64,000 nucleotides of DNA. It comes from an uncultured Opitutales bacterium. Its GTDB lineage: Bacteria; Verrucomicrobiota; Verrucomicrobiia; Opitutales; Intestinicryptomonadaceae. Positions within the stretch are counted from its first letter, which is position 1, and the number at the start of each line of letters is the position of its first letter. The position numbers were made by a program, and so were the translations under genes. Positions 19,174 to 27,443 of this stretch are shown in pieces. The notes under the pieces are model-generated. The model did no database searches. It was not told the DNA's origin and was given only the letters and a program-made list of their open reading frames with translations. The stretch lies in contig CALXLX010000001.1 of assembly GCA_944389315.1 (NCBI GenBank), positions 1-64,000 on the forward strand. Direction: 5' to 3'.

Positions 19174-21162
19174 TTACTCTATTTCCACAATCATGGGCAT
19201 GCGCGCGCAGACGCCGTCTTGCCCGCAGAGGGACTTTATCCGCCGCAGGACGTCATTTGGGTTCCGAAAATCCGCATTCTTTGCAAAAGGCGAGGATATG
19301 TCCGAAAACATCTCGGCAAACAGGGACTTAAAAGAAAGCGGGTTCGGGTAGATTTCAATTTGGCAGCCTTCCTGGATTCCCCCAAGATTCCGCGCACATT
19401 CCATGGCCGCATACAGGCCGCCTATCTCGTCTACCAGGCCGAGCTCCTTAGCCTTGCTCGCGCAATGGACCCGCCCGTCCGCCAAAGCCCTAACGCGCGC
19501 CACATCAAGTTTTCTGCCTTTGGAAACGACATCTATAAACTGCGCATAGACATCGTCCACGCGCTTTTGCAGTATCCGCATTTGCTGCGGTGTCTTGGGC
19601 TTTGAGATGTCCAACATGCCCGCCAAAGGCGATGTCCCCACCCCGTCGAAAGTCACCCCGAAGGAGTTTGCCAATTTTTCCACATTGAACATCAATCCGA
19701 ATACCCCTATGGAGCCCACTATGGAAAGCTCGTCGCAAAAAATGAGCTTCGCCGGAGTGCTCAGCCAATACGCGCCGCTTGCCGCCACGGAACCGAAAGA
19801 GACCACTACGGGCTTTTCCTTTGCGAGAAGCTCCACCTCGCGCCTTATCAGCTCGCTCCCAAAGGCGCTTCCTCCGGGAGAATCCACCCTTAATACCACC
19901 GCGCTTACACTGGAACCCTTTCTCAGCCAGCGCAGGAACGAGGCGGTCTCCTCAGAGGAAATTCCGCTGTTGTCGGAGGGTCCGTCCTTTATTTCCCCGT
20001 TCAGATAGACCAGCGCGATCGACTTGTAGCCCGTCGGGAATCTCGAATACCTCCTCGCAGCCAACTTCGCCTTAAGGGCCTCTTTTGCCGGATCTATCTT
20101 TCCGCCTTCCTGTTGGTCTGCCGCAGTTTTTGCATCCGCTTTTTGGGGCTTCAAATCTTTTGCCCCGGCCCCGGACGAGTTTGGAGTATCGCCCTTATTC
20201 TCCGAATTTGAGGCCGACGGCGCGGCGGGAGACGCCGCCAACTCGCGTTTGAAGAAGCGCGCGGTTCTTCCGTCCATTGCGTATTCCGACAAAGAGCACT
20301 GGTTGAAACTCCTCTTTACGGCATTGTATCCGACCTGGTCGGAGAGTTTGTCGATGACCTCGTCCTTGGGCGCAAGAGTGTCCGCAAGCTTCAATGAAAG
20401 CGCCTCCCTGGCGGACAAAACGCCCTTTTGGGCGGCAATCTTATCCAGGGCCTCCAACGACACCCCTCGGGACAACAAAATGCTTTCCGACATGCAGCCC
20501 CACAGATACTCGAGAATTTCCTTCATATGGGACTTATCCTCTTCGGACATTTTATCCGACAGGAAAGTATCCGAATAGTTCTTATATTTTCCCGCTTTTA
20601 CCACCTGCACGCCCACGCCGTATTTTTCCAAAGCCCCTTTGAAATATGCCCCGCGGACGCTCAATCCGGCGATGGCCAACTCCCCCGCGGGATTGAGCAT
20701 AATCTCGTCGGCGCAGCTGGCCAGATAATAGTCCAGCAGATTGGGATTCTCAAGATACGCATACACAGGCTTGCCGGAAGTCTTAAAGAACTCTAGCTCA
20801 TTCCTTATTTCCGAGGCCGCAGAAAGCGACATCGCCCCTATTGCGGAATCCGACGAGCCGCACACCAGCACTGCCGATATCATATTGTCCTTCGCCGCCG
20901 CGCGTATGCTTGAGCAGGCCTCGAAAAGGCCAATGCTGCGGGAGCCGCCCTCCAAATGCGCCAGCAAGGAATCTCCCGAGGCGCATTCTGTTATGGGATT
21001 GGACAGATCCACCACCAAGACCCCGCCGGATACCGGCTTTTTATATTGAGACATCGCCGTCGTCACCCCAATAAAAACGCTCATGAATCCCACGAAACAT
21101 GCGCCGAAAAACAGGCACAATCCAAAGCATACGGCAAGTGTATATTTTAAGAAATCCTTCAT
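19174..21162 (-). CDS. sppA: Signal peptide peptidase SppA (long, 67K type)
   Basis: This membrane-anchored serine protease clears cleaved signal peptides. I start at the ATG at 21162 (MKDFLKYTLAVCFGLCLFFG...), where the N-terminal membrane anchor begins; the frame runs 16 codons further without family sequence. This gives 662 residues. Like E. coli SppA it has two ClpP-like halves. The general-base Lys lies in AGKYKNYS (Lys194) and the nucleophile Ser in SVAASGAYW (Ser462), after the conserved RVDSPGGS. A ~60-residue Ala/Ser/Lys-rich linker separates the halves (about 307-370), longer than usual. It follows mpl by 84 bases. Confidence 0.93.
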   Translation of the reverse strand: MKDFLKYTLAVCFGLCLFFGACFVGFMSVFIGVTTAMSQYKKPVSGGVLVVDLSNPITECASGDSLLAHLEGGSRSIGLFEACSSIRAAAKDNMISAVLVCGSSDSAIGAMSLSAASEIRNELEFFKTSGKPVYAYLENPNLLDYYLASCADEIMLNPAGELAIAGLSVRGAYFKGALEKYGVGVQVVKAGKYKNYSDTFLSDKMSEEDKSHMKEILEYLWGCMSESILLSRGVSLEALDKIAAQKGVLSAREALSLKLADTLAPKDEVIDKLSDQVGYNAVKRSFNQCSLSEYAMDGRTARFFKRELAASPAAPSASNSENKGDTPNSSGAGAKDLKPQKADAKTAADQQEGGKIDPAKEALKAKLAARRYSRFPTGYKSIALVYLNGEIKDGPSDNSGISSEETASFLRWLRKGSSVSAVVLRVDSPGGSAFGSELIRREVELLAKEKPVVVSFGSVAASGAYWLSTPAKLIFCDELSIVGSIGVFGLMFNVEKLANSFGVTFDGVGTSPLAGMLDISKPKTPQQMRILQKRVDDVYAQFIDVVSKGRKLDVARVRALADGRVHCASKAKELGLVDEIGGLYAAMECARNLGGIQEGCQIEIYPNPLSFKSLFAEMFSDISSPFAKNADFRNPNDVLRRIKSLCGQDGVCARMPMIVEIE

Positions 21163-21246
21163 TGTCTTTTGTTCTTTTATAAGTTGGCCGCCGCCCCGGG
21201 CTTTCCCCAATTCTAACGCGCTTTTCCCGGGCGATGAGAGACGCGC

Positions 21247-22656
21247 CTAAGAGGAGATTTCCCGGGCGAAGATTCTGTGTATGGAGTCGAAATTCCCGTT
21301 GCTGAAGAACACCACGACTTTGGCAGACTCGTCGACTGCGACATCGGCCTTCAGCGCATTTAAGAGCTCCATATTGTCGTCGAAAGCCCGGCAATGCACG
21401 CCCGACAAAGCCGCCAAGGCGGAGGTATCCATCCTCCTAGACGGAGGAATCTTCCCCGCGTTTGAAAGCTTGCCCACATACGCCCTGTCCGCCTTTTTCA
21501 GCGCTGAGGCGAACTCCCCTTCAAACACGTTCGTGCGCGCGGTGTTGCTCCTAGGCTCAAAGGCGGCAAAAATCCTGCTCCCCTTAAAACGCTCGCGCAG
21601 AGCGTCGAGCGTGAGCGATATTGCCGTTGGGTGGTGGCCGAAATCCTCTATGACAACAAGCCCTTCCTTTTTTGCAATGACCTGCTGCCGGCGCTTGACC
21701 CCCTTGAAATCCTTAAGGCAGGACAAATCCGCGCCGAGAAGATTGTCCAGCCCCATCACCGCGGCCGCCCCCGCCGCGGCCATTGCAGCGTTTCTGGCGT
21801 TGTAGCGGCCCGTCTGGGCCCATTCCACGCGCTTGCTGAGGCCGCCGCATTCGAGAGTGAATGAGGAGCCGTCGGGCAGCTGTTCAAAGTCCTTTATCCT
21901 CAAGTCGGCGTCGGGCGCAAAACCCACCCTAACGCGCCTCGTCCACGGCGTGGGCTCAAGAGAGGCAATGTTTGCGTCGTCTGCGTTTTCTATTATAAGC
22001 CCAAGCGGAGAAACGATGCGCCTGACATGGGTAAATGTCCTCTTGACGTCCTCCAAGTCCCTGAAAATGTCGGCATGGTCGAACTCGATGTTGTTTATTA
22101 TCAGAACGCGGGGCTTGTAGTGTATGAACTTGCTGCGCTTGTCGAAATAGGCGGAGTCGTACTCGTCGCCCTCTATGACAAACGGGGCGGACAAAGCCCC
22201 CAGATTCGCCCCGCCCTCGGGGAAGTCCTGCGGGACACCCCCAATCAGCCACCCCGCGTCAACGCCGTTTGCGCGCAATATGAACGCCGCAAGAGACGTC
22301 GTCGTGGTCTTGCCGTGGGTGCCGCTTACCACAAGGCTCTTGCGGCGGCCTATAAGCCGCGAGCTTATCGCCTGCGGAAGGCTCGTCATCTCGCAAGATC
22401 CGTCCGCCAGGGCAAACTCGAGCTCAGGATTCATTCTGCTTATGGCGTTGCCAACCACTATAAGTTCCGGAGAAAAGCCCTTTATGTTGTCCGGATTCCA
22501 CCCCTGCAGACATTCCACCCCCGCGGACGCCAGCGCCGATTTCATCGGCTCGTATATGCCCGTGTCGCTGCCGCATACCTCATGCCCCAAACGCTTCATG
22601 AGTATGGCGGAGTTCCCCATTATAGTCCCGCAAATTCCTATGAAATATATTCTCAT
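21247..22656 (-). CDS. mpl: UDP-N-acetylmuramate:L-Ala-gamma-D-Glu-meso-DAP ligase (Mpl)
   Basis: Mpl reattaches recycled murein tripeptide to UDP-MurNAc in peptidoglycan recycling. I use the ATG at 22656 (MRIYFIGICGTIMGNSAILM), which has an AAAGG ribosome-binding site and matches the family start; the frame opens 11 codons earlier. The 469 residues show the UDP-binding N-terminal GICGT loop, the ATP loop SGTHGKTTTT (111-120), and the Mur-ligase centre VIEGDEYDSAYFD. NIEFDHADIF and EDFGHHPTA follow in the C-terminal half. The DEYD...FDK pattern favours Mpl over MurC. It implies meso-DAP peptidoglycan. It is located between the cyclase-like gene and sppA. Confidence 0.9.
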   Translation of the reverse strand: MRIYFIGICGTIMGNSAILMKRLGHEVCGSDTGIYEPMKSALASAGVECLQGWNPDNIKGFSPELIVVGNAISRMNPELEFALADGSCEMTSLPQAISSRLIGRRKSLVVSGTHGKTTTTSLAAFILRANGVDAGWLIGGVPQDFPEGGANLGALSAPFVIEGDEYDSAYFDKRSKFIHYKPRVLIINNIEFDHADIFRDLEDVKRTFTHVRRIVSPLGLIIENADDANIASLEPTPWTRRVRVGFAPDADLRIKDFEQLPDGSSFTLECGGLSKRVEWAQTGRYNARNAAMAAAGAAAVMGLDNLLGADLSCLKDFKGVKRRQQVIAKKEGLVVIEDFGHHPTAISLTLDALRERFKGSRIFAAFEPRSNTARTNVFEGEFASALKKADRAYVGKLSNAGKIPPSRRMDTSALAALSGVHCRAFDDNMELLNALKADVAVDESAKVVVFFSNGNFDSIHRIFAREISS

Positions 22657-22777
22657 CTTGCCTTTAAAATTTTTCTCTTTTTCGCGCAAAAACTTCCGAA
22701 GAATGATCGCCTGCGACTACCCGCCGCATATTCCTTCAAGGAAAGCCCCCCCCCGCGCGCCCCGACGCTGCCGGAGG

Positions 22778-24127
22778 CTACGCCAAAGACTTCTTCTTCT
22801 CCGTAAGCGGCAGCATCTGCCCGCTTCTGAACATCGTCAGCTGGCTTGTGCTCGAGGAGATCACAAGGGCGATGCAGTCCGCCGCAAGCGATATAGAATA
22901 CGCCGCCGCATGGCGCGCCCCGAACCCACCGGGAAGCTTGAGGTTGAAATCCGGCGTATGTATCAGGCTGCCCGCAGACTCCAAAACGCCGTCTCCGTTT
23001 ATCACAAAGGCGCCGTCTATGATGGAAAACTCCTTGACTGTCTCGTCCATAAACGGGTTCAGCACGTTCCTGTCCTCCGGGCTGTACCCGTGGAAGGGGT
23101 TTAAAATCAGCTGCTTTATGTAGGGGGAGAGTTTCTTCGCGTTGCCTACGACAAATATACACCCCACGGGCTTGCCTTCGCGCCCCTCCACGGAAAGCTC
23201 CGTGGCAATGTCTATCACGCGCTCTATCACCTCAGGCTTTACGCCCTCGGGCAGGAAATTTGTCTGGTTGGCGAATATCTCGGCGAAGTCCGTCCCCAAA
23301 TCCAGGAGGACGAGCGTGTCTATCAGGTTGCTGTTTTGCGTGCCGCCTATGCAGCAGATTTTGTCGTCGGGCAGGAATATGCCCTTGGCAAGCCCCACGA
23401 TTATCGCGCTTTTCACCTGCGCGAGCCTCGTCCTTGAAAAAACCCTGATGTTTATCGTGGCATATATGGAAGATCCGAAATTTGCCCCCGTCTTTTCGGA
23501 AACGACGACAACCTTCGTGCCCTTAAAGTATTCGTCCACATCGAGCCCGTCGGTAAAGGTGTCTCCCATTACGACAATCTTGGAGCACTTCGCGCCCTTG
23601 GCTATTTTCTGGGCCTCGCGCAAAAACAGTTTGTTGGTCTTGCTCTGTTTTTTGTAGCGCAACTCCCCCGACGAAAACGCCTTTATCACGCGCTCGCGGA
23701 AAGATTTTAGATCCGGCTGGGATATGATGGACTCTATCGTGCCCGCGTTTGCGAACACCCTTGCAAGGCTGGCCAGAACATGCAGATAGGAGGATTCCTC
23801 CTCCGCTGCGAGAAACAAAAACACGAGCCTTACGCCCTTGTATTCCTTGCTGTTGTCAAAATCCAGGCCCTTGTCCGAACAGCGGCCCACCGCGAAGATG
23901 TACTTCTGCGATATGTTCACACGCGCATGGGGCATGCAGATTGCGTTACCCAGGCAGGTGGATATGTTTCTTTCCCTCGCGATAAGCTCTTTGAGAGCCT
24001 CGGCTCGCATTGATTTGGGAAGGAGTTTTTCCGATACGCTTGCGAGCAATTCAGAAAGCGCCTCCTTAAAGTCCGAAGAGACGAGGTCTATTATTCTGGA
24101 TTTTGCAAGGTATCGGTTGAGACGCAT
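22778..24127 (-). CDS. PTS EIIA domain fused to a DacZ-like diadenylate cyclase (DAC) protein
   Basis: Three parts are visible in 449 residues. Residues 1-150 look like a PTS IIA domain of the fructose/mannitol type, with the phospho-acceptor motif GNAICMPHAR (His67). Residues about 160-290 resemble the pyruvate-kinase C-terminal (PK_C) fold found in archaeal DacZ (VVVVSEKTGAN, DKICCIGG, DTLVLLDLGTD). Residues about 295-440 are a DisA_N/DAC domain with DGA (371-373) and GFGARHAAA (401-409). Active DACs make c-di-AMP from two ATP. Here the usual second-motif SE(E/D) position reads SSS (424-426) and RHR is RHA, so activity is uncertain. The ATG is 18 bases after nuoA. Confidence 0.82.
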   Translation of the reverse strand: MRLNRYLAKSRIIDLVSSDFKEALSELLASVSEKLLPKSMRAEALKELIARERNISTCLGNAICMPHARVNISQKYIFAVGRCSDKGLDFDNSKEYKGVRLVFLFLAAEEESSYLHVLASLARVFANAGTIESIISQPDLKSFRERVIKAFSSGELRYKKQSKTNKLFLREAQKIAKGAKCSKIVVMGDTFTDGLDVDEYFKGTKVVVVSEKTGANFGSSIYATINIRVFSRTRLAQVKSAIIVGLAKGIFLPDDKICCIGGTQNSNLIDTLVLLDLGTDFAEIFANQTNFLPEGVKPEVIERVIDIATELSVEGREGKPVGCIFVVGNAKKLSPYIKQLILNPFHGYSPEDRNVLNPFMDETVKEFSIIDGAFVINGDGVLESAGSLIHTPDFNLKLPGGFGARHAAAYSISLAADCIALVISSSTSQLTMFRSGQMLPLTEKKKSLA

Positions 24128-24145
24128 TTTATTCTACGCTTTGCG

Positions 24146-24532
24146 CTAATTGGATTTCGGCAGGCCCCAGTCGAGAGCGTTTTTCTTTATCTCGTAAATC
24201 AGCCCGACAACCATCAGGGCGATAAAGAAGAGTATCGAGAAAACTATTGGCAGGTTTGCCGCGAGGAAATCCGCATACACAAACGCAAAGGGGATCATAA
24301 AAACAATCTCTATGTCGAATACGACAAAGAGCGCCGCTATGAGGTAGAACTTGACCCCGAATCTCGGGTGCGGAGCCCCGAATGGTTTCATGCCGCACTC
24401 GTACGCGGAATCCTTAAGGGCGTTGGCTTTTGAGCGCTGGCCGAAAATATGGCTTGCAACGATTATAACCGCGCCCATAACGGCCGCGACGAGCAACTGA
24501 ACCAGAACGGGAAAATATGCGCTGTTTTCCAT
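24146..24532 (-). CDS. nuoA: NADH-quinone oxidoreductase subunit A
   Basis: NuoA is a small membrane subunit of complex I. The start at 24532 (MENSAYFPVLVQLLVAAVMG) gives 128 residues; an ATG five codons earlier is possible, and neither has a clear ribosome-binding site. Three membrane helices surround the conserved loop DSAYECGMKPFGAPHPRFGVKF, and the second helix carries the typical FYLIAALFVVFDIE with its conserved acidic residues. No other nuo subunit is in the window. The gene is thus detached from the rest of complex I, or heads a separate cluster, and lies just upstream of the cyclase-like gene. Confidence 0.93.
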   Translation of the reverse strand: MENSAYFPVLVQLLVAAVMGAVIIVASHIFGQRSKANALKDSAYECGMKPFGAPHPRFGVKFYLIAALFVVFDIEIVFMIPFAFVYADFLAANLPIVFSILFFIALMVVGLIYEIKKNALDWGLPKSN

Positions 24533-24547
24533 AAAATAAAAATACAT

Positions 24548-25188
24548 TCAATTCTTCGCCGAATTGCAACAAAAGATTGCGATAAAAATACTTTTTTCAC
24601 GGATGCAAAAAACCGCCCGCAAAGAAGGCATAACCCCGCCTATGAGCGCCCTTGCTTTTGAGCGCTTAACTTATGGATATTAGACTGTTGCGATTTCCAG
24701 GGGCGGCAGAGGAAACTTGGGAATTTTTCTGCCATAAGGATAAAAGGCTCTTTTTTAGCTTATGCCCCCTCCTAGACAATCTGAGTTTGTGAAATTCCTT
24801 TAGGCCCTTCTCCGGGGAATTTTCCGAAACGCCGGAAGGGGGCGCCGCCGCCCAATAGAAGGGCTCCCTTGTAAAAATTTAAAACATTAAGATGCGGCGC
24901 ATTCCCGCTGCGAGAACTTCCGCAAGAAAACTTCCTCATTAAAAACCTTTTTCCCGGCGCCCAAAAGGCCATTGCTATAAGGCAGCTGGCCTTGCGGAAT
25001 GCTGCAAGATGCCGCATATATGCCAGCAATTTCTTTATAATATTTTTAACGCCTAAAAATTATAATATTCAAAATCTATACCTCGATTTATTTTGACGAA
25101 TTATTTTTTTTAATTTTGCATATCGGGGCCTCTCCGCCTAAAAGCGCCGAGACCCTAAGACTTAGCAAAGGCAAGACACGGGGGAAAT
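24548..25188. other. Intergenic region between nuoA and the glycoside hydrolase
   Basis: This separates divergent genes. It contains a GC-rich left part with small hairpins (for example GGCAGA/TCTGCC near 24705-24735). The right part (25030-25120) is very AT-rich, with a quasi-palindrome (25036-25067) and a possible -35 TTGACG at 25093-25098. An 85-codon minus-strand open frame at 24772-25029 shows no protein features. Confidence 0.5.
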
Positions 25189-26682
25189 ATGGGACAGTTT
25201 TTGCAGAAAATAGCCGCACATGCAATCTTGGCGTTTGCGCTTATTCCGATAAAATCGGCCGCGCAGGTCGAGACGCTGCCGGGGTTCGGCGAATTGCCCC
25301 TCGAGCAGATAGGCTCTATAAAAAACTTCAGTTCGTCGGATATTTCAAAGTCGAGCCTGGGCATAGGGTTTGAATGCCTGGACAGAAAGGTCTTTGAGCC
25401 GGCGGAGTTTTACGACAAAGTAGGCTCCATTGGCGTAAAGTGGGCGCGCTGCCAGACGGGCTGGGCGCGCACGGAAACGCAGAAGGGCGTCTATGATTTT
25501 GCCTGGCTCGACGATGTTGTAGACAGCCTGCTCGCCCGCGGGGTGCAGCCTTGGTTTAACGTCGGCTACGGGAACCCGATATACATGCCAAATACGGACA
25601 ACCCCACCGCCGTGGGCTTCAGCCCCCTCTACTACGGAGAAGAATGCCTCGCCGCGTGGAAAAATTATGTCCGCGCCCTGGCGGGGCATTTTAAGGGCAG
25701 AGTCAAGATGTTCGAGATATGGAACGAGCCTCTCGACAAGAAGTTCTGGAGGCCGGCAAAGCCTTCGCCCGAAGAATACGCAAAACTCGTCCGCCTCACG
25801 GCTCAGGTTATAAAAGAGGAAATTCCCGACGCAGAAATAGGCATGTGCGTATCCGGAACCAACCCCATGGCCGCGAGAAAGTTTTTCTGCGAGCTGGGCA
25901 TGGGGGACGTTGCGGATTTTTACTCCGTGCACCCCTACTATCTCCTTCCCGAGCCCAGATACCGCAATGAAATTGCCCAGATAAGAAAATACATACGCTC
26001 CGCCGGGGCAGACACGCAGATAATGCAGGGCGAAAGCGGTTTTCCGGCGCACATTCCGCCCCAAAGCTGGTACGCCAGAAAGACCTGGACGAACTCCGAC
26101 GAGACCCTTCAGGCAAAGTGGATGCTGCGCCGCTACATTACCGATTTGTCCCTGGGCCTCAAGATGACGTCGCTATTCATGGTTACAGATTTCAACGCAA
26201 ACTATAAGACCGCCGAAGGCGACGGGCTCAACACCGAGGCCGTCTGGGGTGTTTTCGAGGGGAGCGACGGACATAGGCCGCGCAAAATTTATTACGCAAT
26301 GCGCAACTTCTGCGCCCTGTTCGACTCTCAAGTTTCGCCTTCAGACGGAGAGTCCATAAGCGTTGCAAAAAATATTCCGCCCACGCAAAAGACCTCGCGC
26401 TTGGAGGAAAGCGCGGTGGAGTCTGTATCCAAAGTCTTTTTGCGGAAAGGTAAATCTCCCCTTATCGCATACTGGCTGCCCGAAGATTTGCAAATGCGTA
26501 TCCTCCCGGATTATACCGTAAAAATAACCTACTACGGGAAGATGCCAAACCCCGTCCTTATAGATATGCTAAACGGGAAAGTCTATAAACTCAAAGACCA
26601 ACTGCGCACCCTACCCCTTGCGGATTATCCCCTGTTTATAGCCCCGCTCGCGGCGGTGGAAGACCTGATAGAAAAAGAATAA
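25189..26682 (+). CDS. Secreted clan-A glycoside hydrolase (GH39/GH5-like)
   Basis: A 25-residue signal peptide (MGQFLQKIAAHAILAFALIPIKSAAQ) precedes a TIM-barrel hydrolase of 497 residues in total. The acid/base motif FEIWNEPL (Glu180) and the candidate nucleophile in IMQGESGFP (Glu282) sit at the ends of strands 4 and 7, as in retaining clan GH-A enzymes. GWARTETQKGVYDFAWLD resembles GH39 and GH5/GH42-type barrels. A C-terminal beta-rich tail (about 420-490) follows. The substrate is presumably a plant or host polysaccharide, which I cannot specify. A strong GGGGGAA ribosome-binding site (25180-25186) fixes the start. It is transcribed alone. Confidence 0.82.
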   Translation: MGQFLQKIAAHAILAFALIPIKSAAQVETLPGFGELPLEQIGSIKNFSSSDISKSSLGIGFECLDRKVFEPAEFYDKVGSIGVKWARCQTGWARTETQKGVYDFAWLDDVVDSLLARGVQPWFNVGYGNPIYMPNTDNPTAVGFSPLYYGEECLAAWKNYVRALAGHFKGRVKMFEIWNEPLDKKFWRPAKPSPEEYAKLVRLTAQVIKEEIPDAEIGMCVSGTNPMAARKFFCELGMGDVADFYSVHPYYLLPEPRYRNEIAQIRKYIRSAGADTQIMQGESGFPAHIPPQSWYARKTWTNSDETLQAKWMLRRYITDLSLGLKMTSLFMVTDFNANYKTAEGDGLNTEAVWGVFEGSDGHRPRKIYYAMRNFCALFDSQVSPSDGESISVAKNIPPTQKTSRLEESAVESVSKVFLRKGKSPLIAYWLPEDLQMRILPDYTVKITYYGKMPNPVLIDMLNGKVYKLKDQLRTLPLADYPLFIAPLAAVEDLIEKE

Positions 26683-26801
26683 TAGCATTTTTACTATATA
26701 TACCCCTCGCACAAAACATCCGACCGAGGTAACTTCTATTCCTTATCAAAAAAAATATATTCCTTAGACATCGCAAAAGAGAAAAAACCTCTTACAGGGC
26801 G

Positions 26802-26831
26802 ATATAAATAGTATTATAGCAATATTTATAT
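26802..26831. repeat. AT-rich inverted repeat, copy A
   Basis: Arms ATATAAATA (26802-26810) and TATTTATAT (26823-26831) with a 12-base spacer ending in TATAGCAA. Copy B at 34943-34974 has identical arms and the same TATAGCAA spacer end. Confidence 0.6.
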
Positions 26832-27017
26832 GTTTTATGAAGCAATCTTCTCTATAAAATGAAGACTTCTACTTTTCTTTGCGGGGAAATCGGGTGACAA
26901 AGAGATTTTCGGGAGGGTTGGGCAAGAGCAAATCGCAATAGTCCAAGGGGAAAATACCAAGCTATGTTATTTGAGGACAAAAACTTAACCAAAACCGAGC
27001 AAACTCCTAATACGCCG

Positions 27018-27049
27018 CAGGCGCAAGAAGAAAAAACCCCTTGCGCCTG
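27018..27049. repeat. 9-bp GC-rich inverted repeat
   Basis: Arms CAGGCGCAA (27018-27026) and TTGCGCCTG (27041-27049) are perfectly complementary with a 14-base A/C loop. It lies about 60 bases past the stop of the minus-strand 91-residue gene and could mark its transcript end, though no T-run follows. Confidence 0.5.
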
Positions 27050-27105
27050 AGATATGACATATAGAAAAATCTATATGTATTTTAAATTTTATGCTAAGAT
27101 TATTT

Positions 27106-27381
27106 TTAGTCCACAGCTTCGGCCTTTACGTCTATGGTAAGATCCAGCTTATCCACGGAGACTTTCACGGACTTCATCAGCTTGTTGATGGCCGCCTCTT
27201 CCATGCCTTTTTTAGCAAGCTCCGCCCTTATGTAAAGATCGGCCATTTTATCCTGCCTATTCTTTGCAAAGATAGTCTCGAAGAATTTTGTAAGATCTAT
27301 GCGGCGGACGGCAGAGGCCGCCTTTGCGGTTTTCTTTGCGGGTGCCGACGCGCTTTTCTTGGTGGTTGTTTTTGTCTTCAT
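27106..27381 (-). CDS. Small protein with basic, histone-like N-terminal tail
   Basis: I start at the ATG at 27381 (91 residues). The first ~25 residues are Lys/Ala/Thr/Ser-rich (MKTKTTTKKSASAPAKKTAK), like histone H1 or HU tails, and a compact helical part follows (RRIDLTKFFETIFAKNRQDKM...). A nucleic-acid-binding role is plausible but unproven; no family recognised. A near-consensus promoter ends only 7 bases before the ATG, and no ribosome-binding site is present, suggesting a leaderless mRNA. It follows uvrC by 62 bases on the same strand. Confidence 0.7.
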   Translation of the reverse strand: MKTKTTTKKSASAPAKKTAKAASAVRRIDLTKFFETIFAKNRQDKMADLYIRAELAKKGMEEAAINKLMKSVKVSVDKLDLTIDVKAEAVD

Positions 27382-27388
27382 GAATAAG

Positions 27389-27417
27389 ATTATCGCACTA
27401 AAGCGGAGACAAGTCAA
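27389..27417 (-). promoter_or_regulatory. Promoter of the small basic protein
   Basis: TTGACT (27417-27412), exactly 17 bases, then GATAAT (27394-27389): five of six matches in each box. The ATG is at 27381, so transcription would begin at or within a base or two of the start codon. Confidence 0.7.
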
Positions 27418-27443
27418 ACGCGCAATTCATAAAAAAAGACATT

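Larger units (their letters stand above)
26683..27105. other. AT-rich convergent intergenic region with three inverted repeats
   Basis: No gene is seen. It holds an AT-rich inverted repeat (26802-26831) resembling one at 34943-34974, a GC hairpin (27018-27049) and an 8-bp inverted repeat ACATATAG/CTATATGT (27057-27078). None has a convincing terminator T-run. Confidence 0.55.

Noticed and set aside
24772-25029. 85-codon minus-strand frame upstream of the glycoside hydrolase
   Set aside because: No ribosome-binding site, no recognisable features, low plausibility of translation.
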